64,000 nucleotides of DNA from JAHTBL01 sp038532735 (GTDB lineage Bacteria > Pseudomonadota > Alphaproteobacteria > Rhodobacterales > Rhodobacteraceae), in NCBI GenBank assembly GCA_038532735.1, contig JBCBAC010000001.1, forward strand, positions 434,001-498,000. Direction: 5' to 3'. Shown here in pieces: positions 43,502-52,062 of the stretch; the first letter of the stretch is position 1, and each line of letters begins with the position of its first letter. The translations under genes and the position numbers were made by a program. The notes beneath the pieces are model-generated. The model was given only the letters and a program-made list of their open reading frames with translations. It was not told the origin of the DNA and searched no databases.

Positions 43502-44332
43502 ATGAAAACTGTATCCGAGAATGTTTGTTTCGGTGGCGTGCAGGGCGTCTACATCCATGCCTCCAAAGCGACCTCGACTGACATGACCTTTGGTCTGTTT
43601 CTGCCGGAGGAGGCACAGGACGGCCCCGTTCCGGTGCTATGGTATCTGTCGGGCCTGACCTGCACGCACGAGAACGCGATGGTCAAAGCTGGCGCGCAGT
43701 GCTGGGCCGCAGAGCACGGCATCGCGCTGGTCTTTCCCGATACGTCCCCGCGCGGGGACGGCGTTGCGGATGACGACGCCTATGATCTTGGCCAAGGCGC
43801 GGGCTTCTATGTGAATGCCACGCAAGAGCCCTGGGCCAAGCACTTCAAAATGTGGGACTATGTGACGGACGAGCTGCCCGCGCTGCTGGATGCGAATTTC
43901 GCCATTGATCCCGAGCGGCAGTCGATCATGGGGCACTCGATGGGCGGACACGGTGCGCTGACGATGGCAATGGGCCTTCCCGGGCATTTCCGCTCCGTCT
44001 CCGCCTTCGCGCCGATTTGCAATCCGACCGCCTCGGACTGGGGGCGCAAGCAGTTGACGGCCTATCTGGGCGAACAGGAAAACGCATGGGAGCCGCATGA
44101 CGCGACGCTGCTCATGCAGAAAGCGGGCTTTGACGGGCCGATCCTGATCGACACAGGGACCAACGATCAGTTCGGCGATCTGCTGAAGACTGAAAGCCTT
44201 GCCACCGCGATTGCGATGCGCCGCCAGCAGGCCACGATCCGCCTGCAACCGGGCTATGACCACAGCTATTTCTTTGTCTCCACTTTCATGGAAGAGCATA
44301 TCGCCTTCCACGCGGATGCGCTCTACGCATGA
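43502..44332 (+). CDS. fghA: S-formylglutathione hydrolase
   Basis: This 276-aa esterase-D-type alpha/beta hydrolase splits S-formylglutathione into formate and glutathione, completing glutathione-dependent formaldehyde oxidation. The nucleophile elbow is GHSMGGHGAL with Ser146, and the catalytic His is near the C-terminus (GYDHSYFFVSTFMEEHI). The family loop LSGLTCTHENAMVKAGAQ is intact. GAGGGAG precedes the ATG. It begins a run of five genes joined by overlaps or 3-bp gaps. Confidence 0.96.
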   Translation: MKTVSENVCFGGVQGVYIHASKATSTDMTFGLFLPEEAQDGPVPVLWYLSGLTCTHENAMVKAGAQCWAAEHGIALVFPDTSPRGDGVADDDAYDLGQGAGFYVNATQEPWAKHFKMWDYVTDELPALLDANFAIDPERQSIMGHSMGGHGALTMAMGLPGHFRSVSAFAPICNPTASDWGRKQLTAYLGEQENAWEPHDATLLMQKAGFDGPILIDTGTNDQFGDLLKTESLATAIAMRRQQATIRLQPGYDHSYFFVSTFMEEHIAFHADALYA

Positions 44333-44781
44333 TCTATGTGGATGCCGATGCCTGCCCGGTGAAGACGGAAGTCGAGCGCGTTGCAACGCGCCACGGCGTG
44401 AAGGTGTTCGTGGTGTCGAACGGCGGCATCCGCCTGTCGCAGAACCCATTGATCGAGACGGTGGTTGTGCCTGATGGCCCGGACGTCGCCGATATGTGGA
44501 TCGCGGACCGCGCGGGGCTGGGCGACGTTGTGATTACTGCTGATATCCCGTTGGCCGCGAAATGCATTGAGGCGGGGGCGCAGGTTCTCAAACACGATGG
44601 GGAGCGCTTCACGCAGGCCAATATCGGGCAAATCCTCGCCATGCGCGATCTGATGGCCGATTTGCGCGCCGCGAACCCTTTGAACCAAGGGAGCGGGGGC
44701 GGCAAAGGCTTTACAAAGGCCGACCGCTCTCGTTTTCTGAGCGCATTGGAAACGGAGCTGCGCAAGGCGGCCAAGGGGTAG
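44329..44781 (+). CDS. YaiI/YqxD-family (DUF188) protein
   Basis: This 150-aa protein is of UPF0178/DUF188. Typical motifs are MIYVDADACPVKTEVERVA at the N-terminus, DVVITADIPLAAKCIEAGA, and MRDLMADLRAANP. The fold is PIN-like with conserved Asp residues, so a nuclease is suspected, but the function is unknown. Its ATG overlaps the fghA stop by 4 bp (ATGA), indicating translational coupling. Confidence 0.93.
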   Translation: MIYVDADACPVKTEVERVATRHGVKVFVVSNGGIRLSQNPLIETVVVPDGPDVADMWIADRAGLGDVVITADIPLAAKCIEAGAQVLKHDGERFTQANIGQILAMRDLMADLRAANPLNQGSGGGKGFTKADRSRFLSALETELRKAAKG

Positions 44782-44784
44782 CAC

Positions 44785-45405
44785 ATGACGATCAACGCGG
44801 TGATTTTCGACATCGGCAACGTGCTGATCGAATGGCAGCCAGAGCGATACTATGACCGCGTCATCGGCTATGATCGCCGCAAGAAGATGTTTGCTGAGGT
44901 TGACCTCCACGGCATGAATGATCGGGTCGACCGGGGTGAGAATTTCACCGATGTGATTTATCAGACGGCAGATGCGACGCCTGCATGGCGTAATGAAATA
45001 CGCATGTGGCACGACAATTGGATCGAGCTGGCGACGCCCCCGATTGATCACTCGATCCGCTTGCTGCGCGCGCTGCGCGGCAAAGGCGTGCCGGTCTATG
45101 CGCTCAGCAATTTCGGGATCGAGAGCTTTGCCTATGCAGAGACCAAATACCCGTTTCTGGGCGAGTTTGATAAGCGCTATATCTCTGGGCATATGGCCGT
45201 CATCAAACCTGATCCGCTTATCTATCAGATGGTCGAAGACGATTGCGGCCATGCGCCCGGCAGCCTGCTTTTTGCCGATGATCGCTATGACAATATCGCT
45301 CAAGCCGACGGGCGTGGCTGGAAAACGCATCTCTTCAATGGTCCCAAAGGTTGGGCAGATCGCTTGATCCAAGAGGGCTTGCTGACCGAGGCAGAGGCCA
45401 CGTGA
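44785..45405 (+). CDS. HAD-family hydrolase (HAD-IA, YihX-like)
   Basis: This 206-aa haloacid-dehalogenase-type hydrolase would act on small phosphorylated or halogenated substrates. Motif I reads VIFDIGNVLIEWQP; Gly replaces the second Asp that acts as general acid in typical HAD phosphatases, as in the YihX-like group. Motif II is YALSNFG, and motifs III/IV are in IKPDPLIYQM and LFADDRYDNIAQA. It starts 3 bp after the DUF188 stop and ends by overlapping the next gene. Confidence 0.9.
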   Translation: MTINAVIFDIGNVLIEWQPERYYDRVIGYDRRKKMFAEVDLHGMNDRVDRGENFTDVIYQTADATPAWRNEIRMWHDNWIELATPPIDHSIRLLRALRGKGVPVYALSNFGIESFAYAETKYPFLGEFDKRYISGHMAVIKPDPLIYQMVEDDCGHAPGSLLFADDRYDNIAQADGRGWKTHLFNGPKGWADRLIQEGLLTEAEAT

Positions 45406-46316
45406 CACCGCCCTTCATCTCTTTCGCCGAGGGCGAGGCGCTGATGACATGGGACGGCCTTGGGCAGGCGTTCTTGCATGGCCATACCCGCCCCAAGGCC
45501 AGCATCGAAGACAGTTTCCTCTATCGTGGCGACGACACGGTCCTGTCGCGTGCCGCATGGATCGACGGGATGGGCCAACTGGTCAAAACAGCGACGATCT
45601 TTCCGGGGAACGCCGCGCAGGGGCTGTCGAGTATCAACGGGGCGGTGACGCTCTTTTCCGATGAGACAGGCGTGCTGGAGGCGGTGATCGACTTCCATCT
45701 GGTGACCAAGTGGAAGACCGCCGGAGATAGCGTTTTCGCCGCCACGCAACTGGCCCGCCCCGACAGCCGCAACATCCTGATCGTCGGGGCTGGAACCGTC
45801 GCGCATTCCCTGCGCGAGGCTTATGGCGCGGCCTTCCCCGATGGGCAATTCACCGTCTGGAACCGCACCCCCGCGGGCGCAGAAGCGCTCGCCGCCGCTT
45901 ATCCAAATGTCACCGTCGCGACTGATCTGGAAACCGCAGTGCGCAACGCTGATATCGTGACCTGCGCCACCATGAGCGCTCAGCCGGTCTTGCGTGGCGA
46001 GTGGCTGCAACCCGGCCAGCATATCGACCTGATCGGCGCCTATCGTCCGGATATGCGCGAGGCGGATGACGCCTGTTTGCAGCGCGCCCGTGTCTTCGTG
46101 GACAGCCGCGATACGACCCTTGGACATATCGGCGAGATCAAGATTCCGCTTGAGGAAAAGACAATTTCAGAAGCCGATATTCTGGCCGATTACTACCAGC
46201 CAGACCGCTTCAAACGCCTTAAAAATGACGAGATTACGCTGTTTAAGAACGGCGGCGGAGCACATCTCGATCTGATGACAAGCCGATACATTTTGGAGGC
46301 ATGGAGGGCACGCTAG
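45402..46316 (+). CDS. Ornithine cyclodeaminase/mu-crystallin family protein
   Basis: This protein of about 304 aa starts at a GTG that overlaps the upstream stop (GTGA). The Rossmann dinucleotide site is ILIVGAGTVAHSLREAY. The family region that normally reads LTxxRTAA, whose Arg contacts the substrate carboxylate, is HLVTKWKTAGDS here, with Lys in place of Arg. Together with a context lacking arginine-catabolism genes, this argues against true ornithine cyclodeaminase. A ketimine/imine reductase or related dehydrogenase is more likely. Confidence 0.85.
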   Translation: MTPPFISFAEGEALMTWDGLGQAFLHGHTRPKASIEDSFLYRGDDTVLSRAAWIDGMGQLVKTATIFPGNAAQGLSSINGAVTLFSDETGVLEAVIDFHLVTKWKTAGDSVFAATQLARPDSRNILIVGAGTVAHSLREAYGAAFPDGQFTVWNRTPAGAEALAAAYPNVTVATDLETAVRNADIVTCATMSAQPVLRGEWLQPGQHIDLIGAYRPDMREADDACLQRARVFVDSRDTTLGHIGEIKIPLEEKTISEADILADYYQPDRFKRLKNDEITLFKNGGGAHLDLMTSRYILEAWRAR

Positions 46317-47230
46317 TGGGCTATCTCCTTGTTTTGGCGTTAATTCTTATAGCGCCTTGGTTGCGTGAAAACGTTCGAAAACCCATGACAAAAGCGCGCC
46401 GTCAGGCTGCGCCGGGGGAGTTTGTGCGCCTGTCACAAGGTGCTACGCATTACCAGTGGCACGGACCGACACGCGGCCCGGTGGTTGTCGCGATCCACGG
46501 GCTAACAACACCGTCGATTGTCTGGAAAGCGCTTATTCCTGCGCTGTCCGCCCTCGGGTTCCGCACGCTGACCTATGACCTCTATGGGCGGGGTTTTTCG
46601 GATCGAGCCGCCGGGGATCAGACGCGCGCATTCTTTCTGACACAGCTCCGCGATCTGTTGGCCGATCAAGGGCTTGCGGACGATCTGATCCTGATGGGCT
46701 ATTCCATGGGCGGATCCATCGCGACGGCCTTTGCGGCGGCAGAACCCGACCGCGTGCGCCGCTTGATCCTGTTGGCGCCCGCGGGGATCGAGATGGCCCC
46801 CGGCAAACTGGCTGAGTTTGCGCGCGACACGCCTATTATTGGCGACTGGCTCATGCTGGCGATCGGCTCTTGGCGACTGCGCAAGGGTATCTTGCGCGGC
46901 ACGGGCGATCCGCTGATCGACGAGATCGGCAAGGTTCAGATCGATGCCTTGGGCGACAAGGGCGTGCTGCCCGCAGTTCTGTCATCGCAACGCGGGATTC
47001 TGGCGGAGCGGCTTGAGGAGGAGCACCGCGCGATCAGCCGCGCCGATATCCCTGTGCTGGCGATCTGGGGGCGCGAGGACAACGTGATCCCCATTCAAGC
47101 GCTCGGCACGCTGGCGCAGTGGAACCGCGTCGCGCGGCAGGACGTGATTGATGGCGCGGGTCATGCGCTGCCGTTCACGCATCCCGATCAAGCGAGCGCG
47201 TTCATCACCGAGGTGTTGCGGGAAGGCTAA
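46316..47230 (+). CDS. Alpha/beta hydrolase with N-terminal membrane anchor
   Basis: This hydrolase of about 304 aa has a hydrophobic N-terminus (VGYLLVLALILIAPWL) that probably anchors it to the membrane. The oxyanion region is AIHGLTTPS, the nucleophile elbow GYSMGGSIATAFA, and a late His lies in GAGHALPFTHPD. The GTG start shares one base with the upstream TAG stop and follows GGAGGG with a 7-bp spacer; an ATG 15 bp earlier is too close to its own ribosome-binding site. The substrate is unknown. The 3' end overlaps the convergent small gene. Confidence 0.88.
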   Translation: MGYLLVLALILIAPWLRENVRKPMTKARRQAAPGEFVRLSQGATHYQWHGPTRGPVVVAIHGLTTPSIVWKALIPALSALGFRTLTYDLYGRGFSDRAAGDQTRAFFLTQLRDLLADQGLADDLILMGYSMGGSIATAFAAAEPDRVRRLILLAPAGIEMAPGKLAEFARDTPIIGDWLMLAIGSWRLRKGILRGTGDPLIDEIGKVQIDALGDKGVLPAVLSSQRGILAERLEEEHRAISRADIPVLAIWGREDNVIPIQALGTLAQWNRVARQDVIDGAGHALPFTHPDQASAFITEVLREG

Positions 47231-47459
47231 GATTCTCATCGAGCCACCCTATGGCACGCTTGGCCGCATCGAGCGCATTCTGTGCTGTCTCGAACCGCTT
47301 ATCGCCGTGATAGCCAATACTGAACCAGCCGCGCATATCCTCTGGGTCGCGGCGAAATTCGTCAAAGCCGAAACTGCCGTCCGGGCGCTTGAAGATGTCG
47401 ACGCAGACGGTGTCTCCGTCAAGGTTCACCGACAGGATCACTTTGTTCTCGTGCGCCAT
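47205..47459 (-). CDS. Small conserved hypothetical protein
   Basis: This 84-aa soluble protein (MAHENKVILSVNLDGDTVCV, then VDIFKRPDGSFGFDEFRRDP) has a beta-rich N-terminus and a helical C-terminus (TAQNALDAAKRAIGWLDENL). I do not recognise a named family. The ATG shares one base with the stop of the upstream MFS gene (TGATG), so it is probably translated by coupling, consistent with the absence of its own good ribosome-binding site. Its last 26 bp overlap the 3' end of the convergent hydrolase gene. Confidence 0.72.
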   Translation of the reverse strand: MAHENKVILSVNLDGDTVCVDIFKRPDGSFGFDEFRRDPEDMRGWFSIGYHGDKRFETAQNALDAAKRAIGWLDENLSLPATPR

Positions 47460-48706
47460 CAGGCAGCGGCGCGGGCGGCAGAGGGCAAGACACGCTCTTT
47501 GATGGGCAGGTGCACGACGGCAGAGAACGCGCCCACGGCCACGCCGACCCACCACACAGCGGTGTAATCGCCGTAGATGTCGTAGAGTCGGCCACCCAGC
47601 CAGACACCTAGAAAGCTGCCCAACTGGTGGCTGAAGAACACAATCCCGTAGAGCGTCCCCATATAGCGCAGTCCGTAAATATGCGCGACGAGGCCGGAGG
47701 TGAGCGGGACCGTCGCGAGCCACAGCGCGCCCATCGCAAGCGAGAAGATGATCACAGACGTCGGTGTGATCGGGAACATGATGAACAGCGCAGCGACGAT
47801 TGTGCGGCCTGTATAGATGCCCGCGAGCAGGTATTTCTTAGAATAGCGCTTGCCCGCCCAACCCGCCAGCAAGGTGCCCGCGATATTTGCCAGACCGATC
47901 AGCGCAATCGCGACCGCGCCAAGGGCCGACGTCGTGGTGACGCCCACGTTGTGCAGGATCCCACCCGGCGCTATGGGGCCGCAAAGCTCGGTTACGAAGG
48001 CAGGGAAATGCGCGGTGATGAAGGCCAATTGATAGCCGCAAGAGAAGAACCCCAAGAAGATCAGCGTGAAGGATGGGTCTTTGAAGGCTTTGGTGAGCAC
48101 TTCGCCGAAGGTTTCTTCAAGCTCGGCTTTGTTCGCCACCACCGGCGCGCGCATCATGGGCAGCATCAAGAGCGACGCGAGGATGATACCGGCGAAGGTG
48201 ACAAAGACCATTTGCCAGCTCATCATGCTCATCAGCCATTCCGCGGTCGGCGCGCCAATGACCTGCCCGGCAGAGCCTGCTGCCGTCGCAATCGCCAGCG
48301 CCATGGAGCGGTTCTGGTCAGACGCCGCCCGGCCCACCACAGCAAGGATCACGCCAAAGCCGGTGCCTGCGATGCCGAAACCGATCAGGATGTTGTAAAG
48401 CTGATGTGCCTCTGGCGTCACCGCCATGGACGACAGCACCAACCCCGCCGCATAGATCAGCGCACCAAAGATGATCGCCTTGCGGTCGGTCAGTTTTTCC
48501 GCAATCGCGCCGAAGATTGGCTGGCCGATGCCCCAGGCGAGGTTCTGGATTGCGATGGCGAGGGAAAACTCGGAGCGCAGCCAGAAGAATTCCTCTGCGA
48601 TTGGGATTTGGAACACCCCGAACGAGGCCCGCACGGCGAAGCTGACCATCATGATGACACAGCCTGCGATCAGGACGGGGGTGATAAGGGGGGCCTTCGT
48701 TTGCAT
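47459..48706 (-). CDS. MFS transporter, oxalate/formate-antiporter-like
   Basis: This protein of about 415 aa has twelve predicted helices and resembles the OFA (oxalate/formate and monocarboxylate) branch of the MFS. The N-terminal region VSFAVRASFGVFQIPIAEEF and the loop EKLTDRKAIIFGALIYAAGL fit. The chosen ATG (MQTKAPL) lacks a strong ribosome-binding site; an in-frame TTG 12 codons earlier is an alternative. It is coupled to the small hypothetical downstream and diverges from zapE with about 100 bp between. Confidence 0.9.
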   Translation of the reverse strand: MQTKAPLITPVLIAGCVIMMVSFAVRASFGVFQIPIAEEFFWLRSEFSLAIAIQNLAWGIGQPIFGAIAEKLTDRKAIIFGALIYAAGLVLSSMAVTPEAHQLYNILIGFGIAGTGFGVILAVVGRAASDQNRSMALAIATAAGSAGQVIGAPTAEWLMSMMSWQMVFVTFAGIILASLLMLPMMRAPVVANKAELEETFGEVLTKAFKDPSFTLIFLGFFSCGYQLAFITAHFPAFVTELCGPIAPGGILHNVGVTTTSALGAVAIALIGLANIAGTLLAGWAGKRYSKKYLLAGIYTGRTIVAALFIMFPITPTSVIIFSLAMGALWLATVPLTSGLVAHIYGLRYMGTLYGIVFFSHQLGSFLGVWLGGRLYDIYGDYTAVWWVGVAVGAFSAVVHLPIKERVLPSAARAAA

Positions 48707-48809
48707 GGGCGCAACTTTGATCTCCGGCTGCCCCTCGGTCAAATGCGAAATCGTGATGCGACAGTTAAGACATATTTATGTGTCACCCGCCCTGCGGTAG
48801 AGCAGTCCC

Positions 48810-49862
48810 ATGGACGTGGTGAAATTATACGAAGAACGGGTCGCCGCCGGGGTGCTGAGGGCCGATCCGGTGCAACACGCGGCCCTTGCAGAGCTGGAGC
48901 GGATCCGCGCGGAGCTTGCCAAGCCCGTGAAGAAAGGGCTCTTTCGCAAAGCGCCGGAGCCGATCAACGGGCTGTATCTTTGGGGCGGTGTCGGGCGCGG
49001 CAAATCCATGCTGATGGATTTGTTTGTCGAAACCCTCGAAGTGCCTGCCCGCCGGGTGCATTTTCATGCCTTCATGCAAGAGGTGCATCGCGGCATGACC
49101 GAGGCGCGCAAGCGCGGCGTGGATGATGCAATTGTGCCGGTCGCCAAGGCAATCATCGACGAGGTGCGGTTGCTGGCCTTTGACGAGATGCAGATCACCG
49201 ATATCACCGACGCGATGATTGTCGGACGGCTCTTTGAGCAGTTGTTTGGGGCCGGAGTTGTCGTTGTGACGACCTCTAACCGAGTGCCCGACGATCTGTA
49301 CAAAGACGGGCTGAACCGACAGCTGTTCCTGCCCTTTATCGATCTGCTCAAAGAGCGGATGACCGTGTGGGAGCTGGAGTCCGAGACCGACTATCGCCAA
49401 CACCGGCTCGAAGGTTCCCCGATCTATTTCACGCCGATCAATGCAGAGGCGCGCGCCCAGATTGATGCGGTCTGGAACGATCTGACGGGGGGCGAAAGCA
49501 CGCCCCTGACCCTGCATGTGAACGGGCGTGAGGTGGTGTTGCCCGCGTTCCGCAATGGCGTGGCGCGCACGACGTTCTTTGATCTCTGCGGCAAGCCTTT
49601 GGGGGCGGCGGATTATCTGGAATTGGCCGATAAGGTGAAGGTTCTGGTGCTGGAAAACATCCCGTGCCTGAGCCGGTCGAACTTCAACGAGGCCAAGCGC
49701 TTCGTCACCCTGATTGACGCGCTTTACGAGGCGCATGTCAGGCTGATCTGCTCGGCTGAGGCCACGCCAGAGATGCTCTATCTCGAAGGGGAAGGCACGT
49801 TCGAGTTTGAACGCACCGCCAGCCGTTTGCGGGAAATGCAAAGCGCGGATTGGGCCGCTTAG
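48810..49862 (+). CDS. zapE: Cell division protein ZapE (AFG1-like ATPase)
   Basis: This 350-aa P-loop ATPase of the AFG1/LACE1 family is linked in E. coli to Z-ring dynamics under stress. Walker A is WGGVGRGKSMLMD (Lys65) and Walker B is LLAFDEMQITD. The sensor region VVVTTSNRVPDDLYKDGLNR is typical of the family. In many alphaproteobacteria zapE lies beside sdhB or mdh, whereas here it is between an MFS gene and the convergent LysM gene, whose 3' end it overlaps by 4 bp. Confidence 0.95.
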   Translation: MDVVKLYEERVAAGVLRADPVQHAALAELERIRAELAKPVKKGLFRKAPEPINGLYLWGGVGRGKSMLMDLFVETLEVPARRVHFHAFMQEVHRGMTEARKRGVDDAIVPVAKAIIDEVRLLAFDEMQITDITDAMIVGRLFEQLFGAGVVVVTTSNRVPDDLYKDGLNRQLFLPFIDLLKERMTVWELESETDYRQHRLEGSPIYFTPINAEARAQIDAVWNDLTGGESTPLTLHVNGREVVLPAFRNGVARTTFFDLCGKPLGAADYLELADKVKVLVLENIPCLSRSNFNEAKRFVTLIDALYEAHVRLICSAEATPEMLYLEGEGTFEFERTASRLREMQSADWAA

Positions 49863-50593
49863 GGCAGCACCAGCGCCTGCCCGACAGAGATGCCTTCAGG
49901 CGCGGGTAGGGTCGCGCGGTTGGCCTCGAAAATCCGTACGGCGGCGTCTGGCGTTCCGTAAAACCGCGTCGCGATAGAGGCAAGGCTATCACCCGCGACG
50001 ACCTTGTAAATGCGCGATTCGCTATTGGCGCTGCTGGTCATCTGGCCAAACAAGATGGCGGTATCGACCAGTTCTTCATCGTTTTCAAAGACCGGGGCCG
50101 TGGCCGTCACAAGCTCTTCAACAGGTTCCGGGGCGGGTGTTGGCGTTGCAAACTGAACGGGCTTTGGCGCCGGAGGCGTCGCCGCTGCAGGCTCCGCCAC
50201 AACAGGTGTAACCGGTTCTGGCGCTGGCTTTGGTGCCGCCACGAACTTAGGCGCGCTGGGCGGCGGCGCGACCTTGGTTTTGCCTGCGACGGAAGCGGCA
50301 TCCAGATGCGCCGTGCCAAGCGTCACCAAAACGCCGGAAGACGGGCGATCAAGCGCATAGACCTGACGGGTTGCGCCTGTCGGATCCTCTGACGCGCCAA
50401 TCGCGCGCAGATCTGCGGAAGAGAGGCCAACACCGCCCGAAAGTGCTGCAGGCGTCTCTGAACGTGCCACATCTGCACTGGTGGTGCTGTCCGTTGGCGC
50501 ACCGGGCGCCAAAAGCAATAGCGTTGAGACGCAGATCGCAAACACGGCGGCAAGCGCGATGATCTGATGTTTTGAGAGCGGGCTCTGTATCAT
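49859..50593 (-). CDS. LysM-domain protein, membrane-anchored
   Basis: This 244-aa protein has an N-terminal hydrophobic segment (IIALAAVFAICVSTLLLLAPG) that acts as anchor or signal, a long Pro/Ala/Val-rich low-complexity linker (about residues 85-170), and a C-terminal LysM domain (KVVAGDSLASIATRFYGTPD, ending SVGQALVLP). LysM binds glycan in peptidoglycan. Similar proteins in Rhodobacterales often precede or follow envelope enzymes, but no enzyme domain is present here. It is separated from folC by about 200 bp. Confidence 0.9.
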   Translation of the reverse strand: MIQSPLSKHQIIALAAVFAICVSTLLLLAPGAPTDSTTSADVARSETPAALSGGVGLSSADLRAIGASEDPTGATRQVYALDRPSSGVLVTLGTAHLDAASVAGKTKVAPPPSAPKFVAAPKPAPEPVTPVVAEPAAATPPAPKPVQFATPTPAPEPVEELVTATAPVFENDEELVDTAILFGQMTSSANSESRIYKVVAGDSLASIATRFYGTPDAAVRIFEANRATLPAPEGISVGQALVLP

Positions 50594-50754
50594 GACCGTT
50601 TTGCCCAGCGACGGTTCGGCCCATACGGCACCGCCCGCTACCCGACATTCCTTTACCTCAATTCAGGCTGCGCTTTATATGGGCATCGTTGCGTCCCGAT
50701 AGCGCTTACCTATGCTGCTGGCCCCATATGTAGGGGCTATGGGGACGTAAGGTC

Positions 50755-50786
50755 AATAAAAACCGCTTCGCATTGCTGCTAAGCGG
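50755..50786 (-). terminator. Intrinsic terminator of the accD-folC operon
   Basis: On the minus strand CCGCTT and AAGCGG form a 6-bp stem around a 12-nt loop, followed by TTTTTATT. It begins 8 bp after the folC stop codon. A second, weaker dyad (GCCCC-N7-GGGGC) lies further on at 50721-50737. Confidence 0.8.
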
Positions 50787-50793
50787 CTGGATT

Positions 50794-52062
50794 TCAGGCA
50801 TTTTCGCGCAGGATCGCACCTGCAAGATAAAGCGAGCCGCAAATCAGCATGCGCGCATGGGGCGCGTCTGCCGTGATGCTGGCGACCGCCTCTGCAACGT
50901 CGTTTGCGGTGGAGGCAGTCAGGCCCACACTGCGTGCAGCTTCGGCGGTGTCCTCTGCGGGCAGGGTATTCGCCTCACCGGGGATCGACACGGCGATCAG
51001 TTGCTCGGCTTGCGCAGCCAGTGGGCGCAGATAGCCTGCGATATCTTTGGTGTTCAGCATCCCGCAAATCAGGTGGGTGGGGCGTTTGGGCAGGCCCAAC
51101 AAAACCTTGGCCAACGCCTCCCCCGCAGCGGGGTTATGCCCGCCATCAAGCCACAGCTCCGCCGTGCCAGCCGCCGCCACCAACGGCCCTTCACGCAGAC
51201 GCTGCATGCGGGCGGGCCATGTCGCATCGCTCATCGCGCGCTCTGCATCGCCTTGTTGCAGGACGCGCAAAGTCGCAATGGCGGCCCCGGCGTTCTGGAT
51301 TTGATGCGCACCGATGAGGGCGGGGAGGGGTAGATCGAGCAGACCCGTCTCATCCTGATAGATCAGGCGGTCGCGCTCCTCCCAGACGTGCCAATGCTGG
51401 CCGTAAGCCATAAGCGGCGCGCCCATCCGGGCGGCACGGGCTTCAATCACATCCATCGCAGCGTCATGCTGGGGGCCGACAACGCAAGGCACGCCGCGCT
51501 TGATGATGCCTGCTTTCTCGCCCGCAATTTCCGGTAGCGTTTCGCCCAGAAACTGCTGGTGATCCATGTCGACAGGCGTGATGACAGTGACAGCGGGCGC
51601 CTCGAAAACATTGGTCGCATCCAGCCGTCCGCCAAGACCTACTTCCATCAGGGTGAAATCCGCAGGCGTGCGCGCGAAGGCGAGCATCGCAGCGATTGTC
51701 GTAATCTCGAAATATGTGATGTTTGCGCCGTTATTGGCCGTATAGCACTCGTCCAGCACGGCGCCTAGCGCATCCTCTGCGATTAGCTCACCCGCCACGC
51801 GGATCCGCTCGTGAAACCGTGCAAGATGAGGGGAGGTATAGGCGTGACAGCTGAGCCCTGCACCCTCCAGCCCCGCGCGGATCATCGCGAGTGTTGAGCC
51901 TTTACCATTGGTCCCGGCGATATGGACGACAGGCGGGAGCGCCTGTTCGGGATGATCAAGCGCGGCCAGCAAACGCCAGACGCGATCCAGCGTCAGGTCG
52001 ATAATTTTGGGGTGCAGCGCCATCATCCGCTCAAGGATGACGTCAGAGCCGGGTCGGCTCAT
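50794..52062 (-). CDS. folC: Bifunctional folylpolyglutamate synthase/dihydrofolate synthase
   Basis: This 422-aa Mur-ligase-type enzyme attaches glutamate to dihydropteroate and to folates using ATP. The P-loop is HIAGTNGKGSTLAMIRAGLE near residue 47. The folate-binding loop SPHLARFHERIRVAGELI and the central MEVGLGGRLDATN are typical, and the C-terminal Mur domain begins LWLDGGHNPAAGEAL. Its ATG overlaps the accD stop by 4 bp, a conserved gene order in alphaproteobacteria. Confidence 0.96.
   Translation of the reverse strand: MSRPGSDVILERMMALHPKIIDLTLDRVWRLLAALDHPEQALPPVVHIAGTNGKGSTLAMIRAGLEGAGLSCHAYTSPHLARFHERIRVAGELIAEDALGAVLDECYTANNGANITYFEITTIAAMLAFARTPADFTLMEVGLGGRLDATNVFEAPAVTVITPVDMDHQQFLGETLPEIAGEKAGIIKRGVPCVVGPQHDAAMDVIEARAARMGAPLMAYGQHWHVWEERDRLIYQDETGLLDLPLPALIGAHQIQNAGAAIATLRVLQQGDAERAMSDATWPARMQRLREGPLVAAAGTAELWLDGGHNPAAGEALAKVLLGLPKRPTHLICGMLNTKDIAGYLRPLAAQAEQLIAVSIPGEANTLPAEDTAEAARSVGLTASTANDVAEAVASITADAPHARMLICGSLYLAGAILRENA

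Noticed and set aside
47627..49126. 499-codon open frame on the plus strand
   Set aside because: It is antisense to the MFS gene and runs into zapE. Composition is dominated by Arg, Asp and His, typical of antisense frames.
50721..50737. GCCCC-N7-GGGGC dyad between the LysM gene and folC
   Set aside because: There is no T run and a better terminator lies nearer folC. It was too short to call separately.
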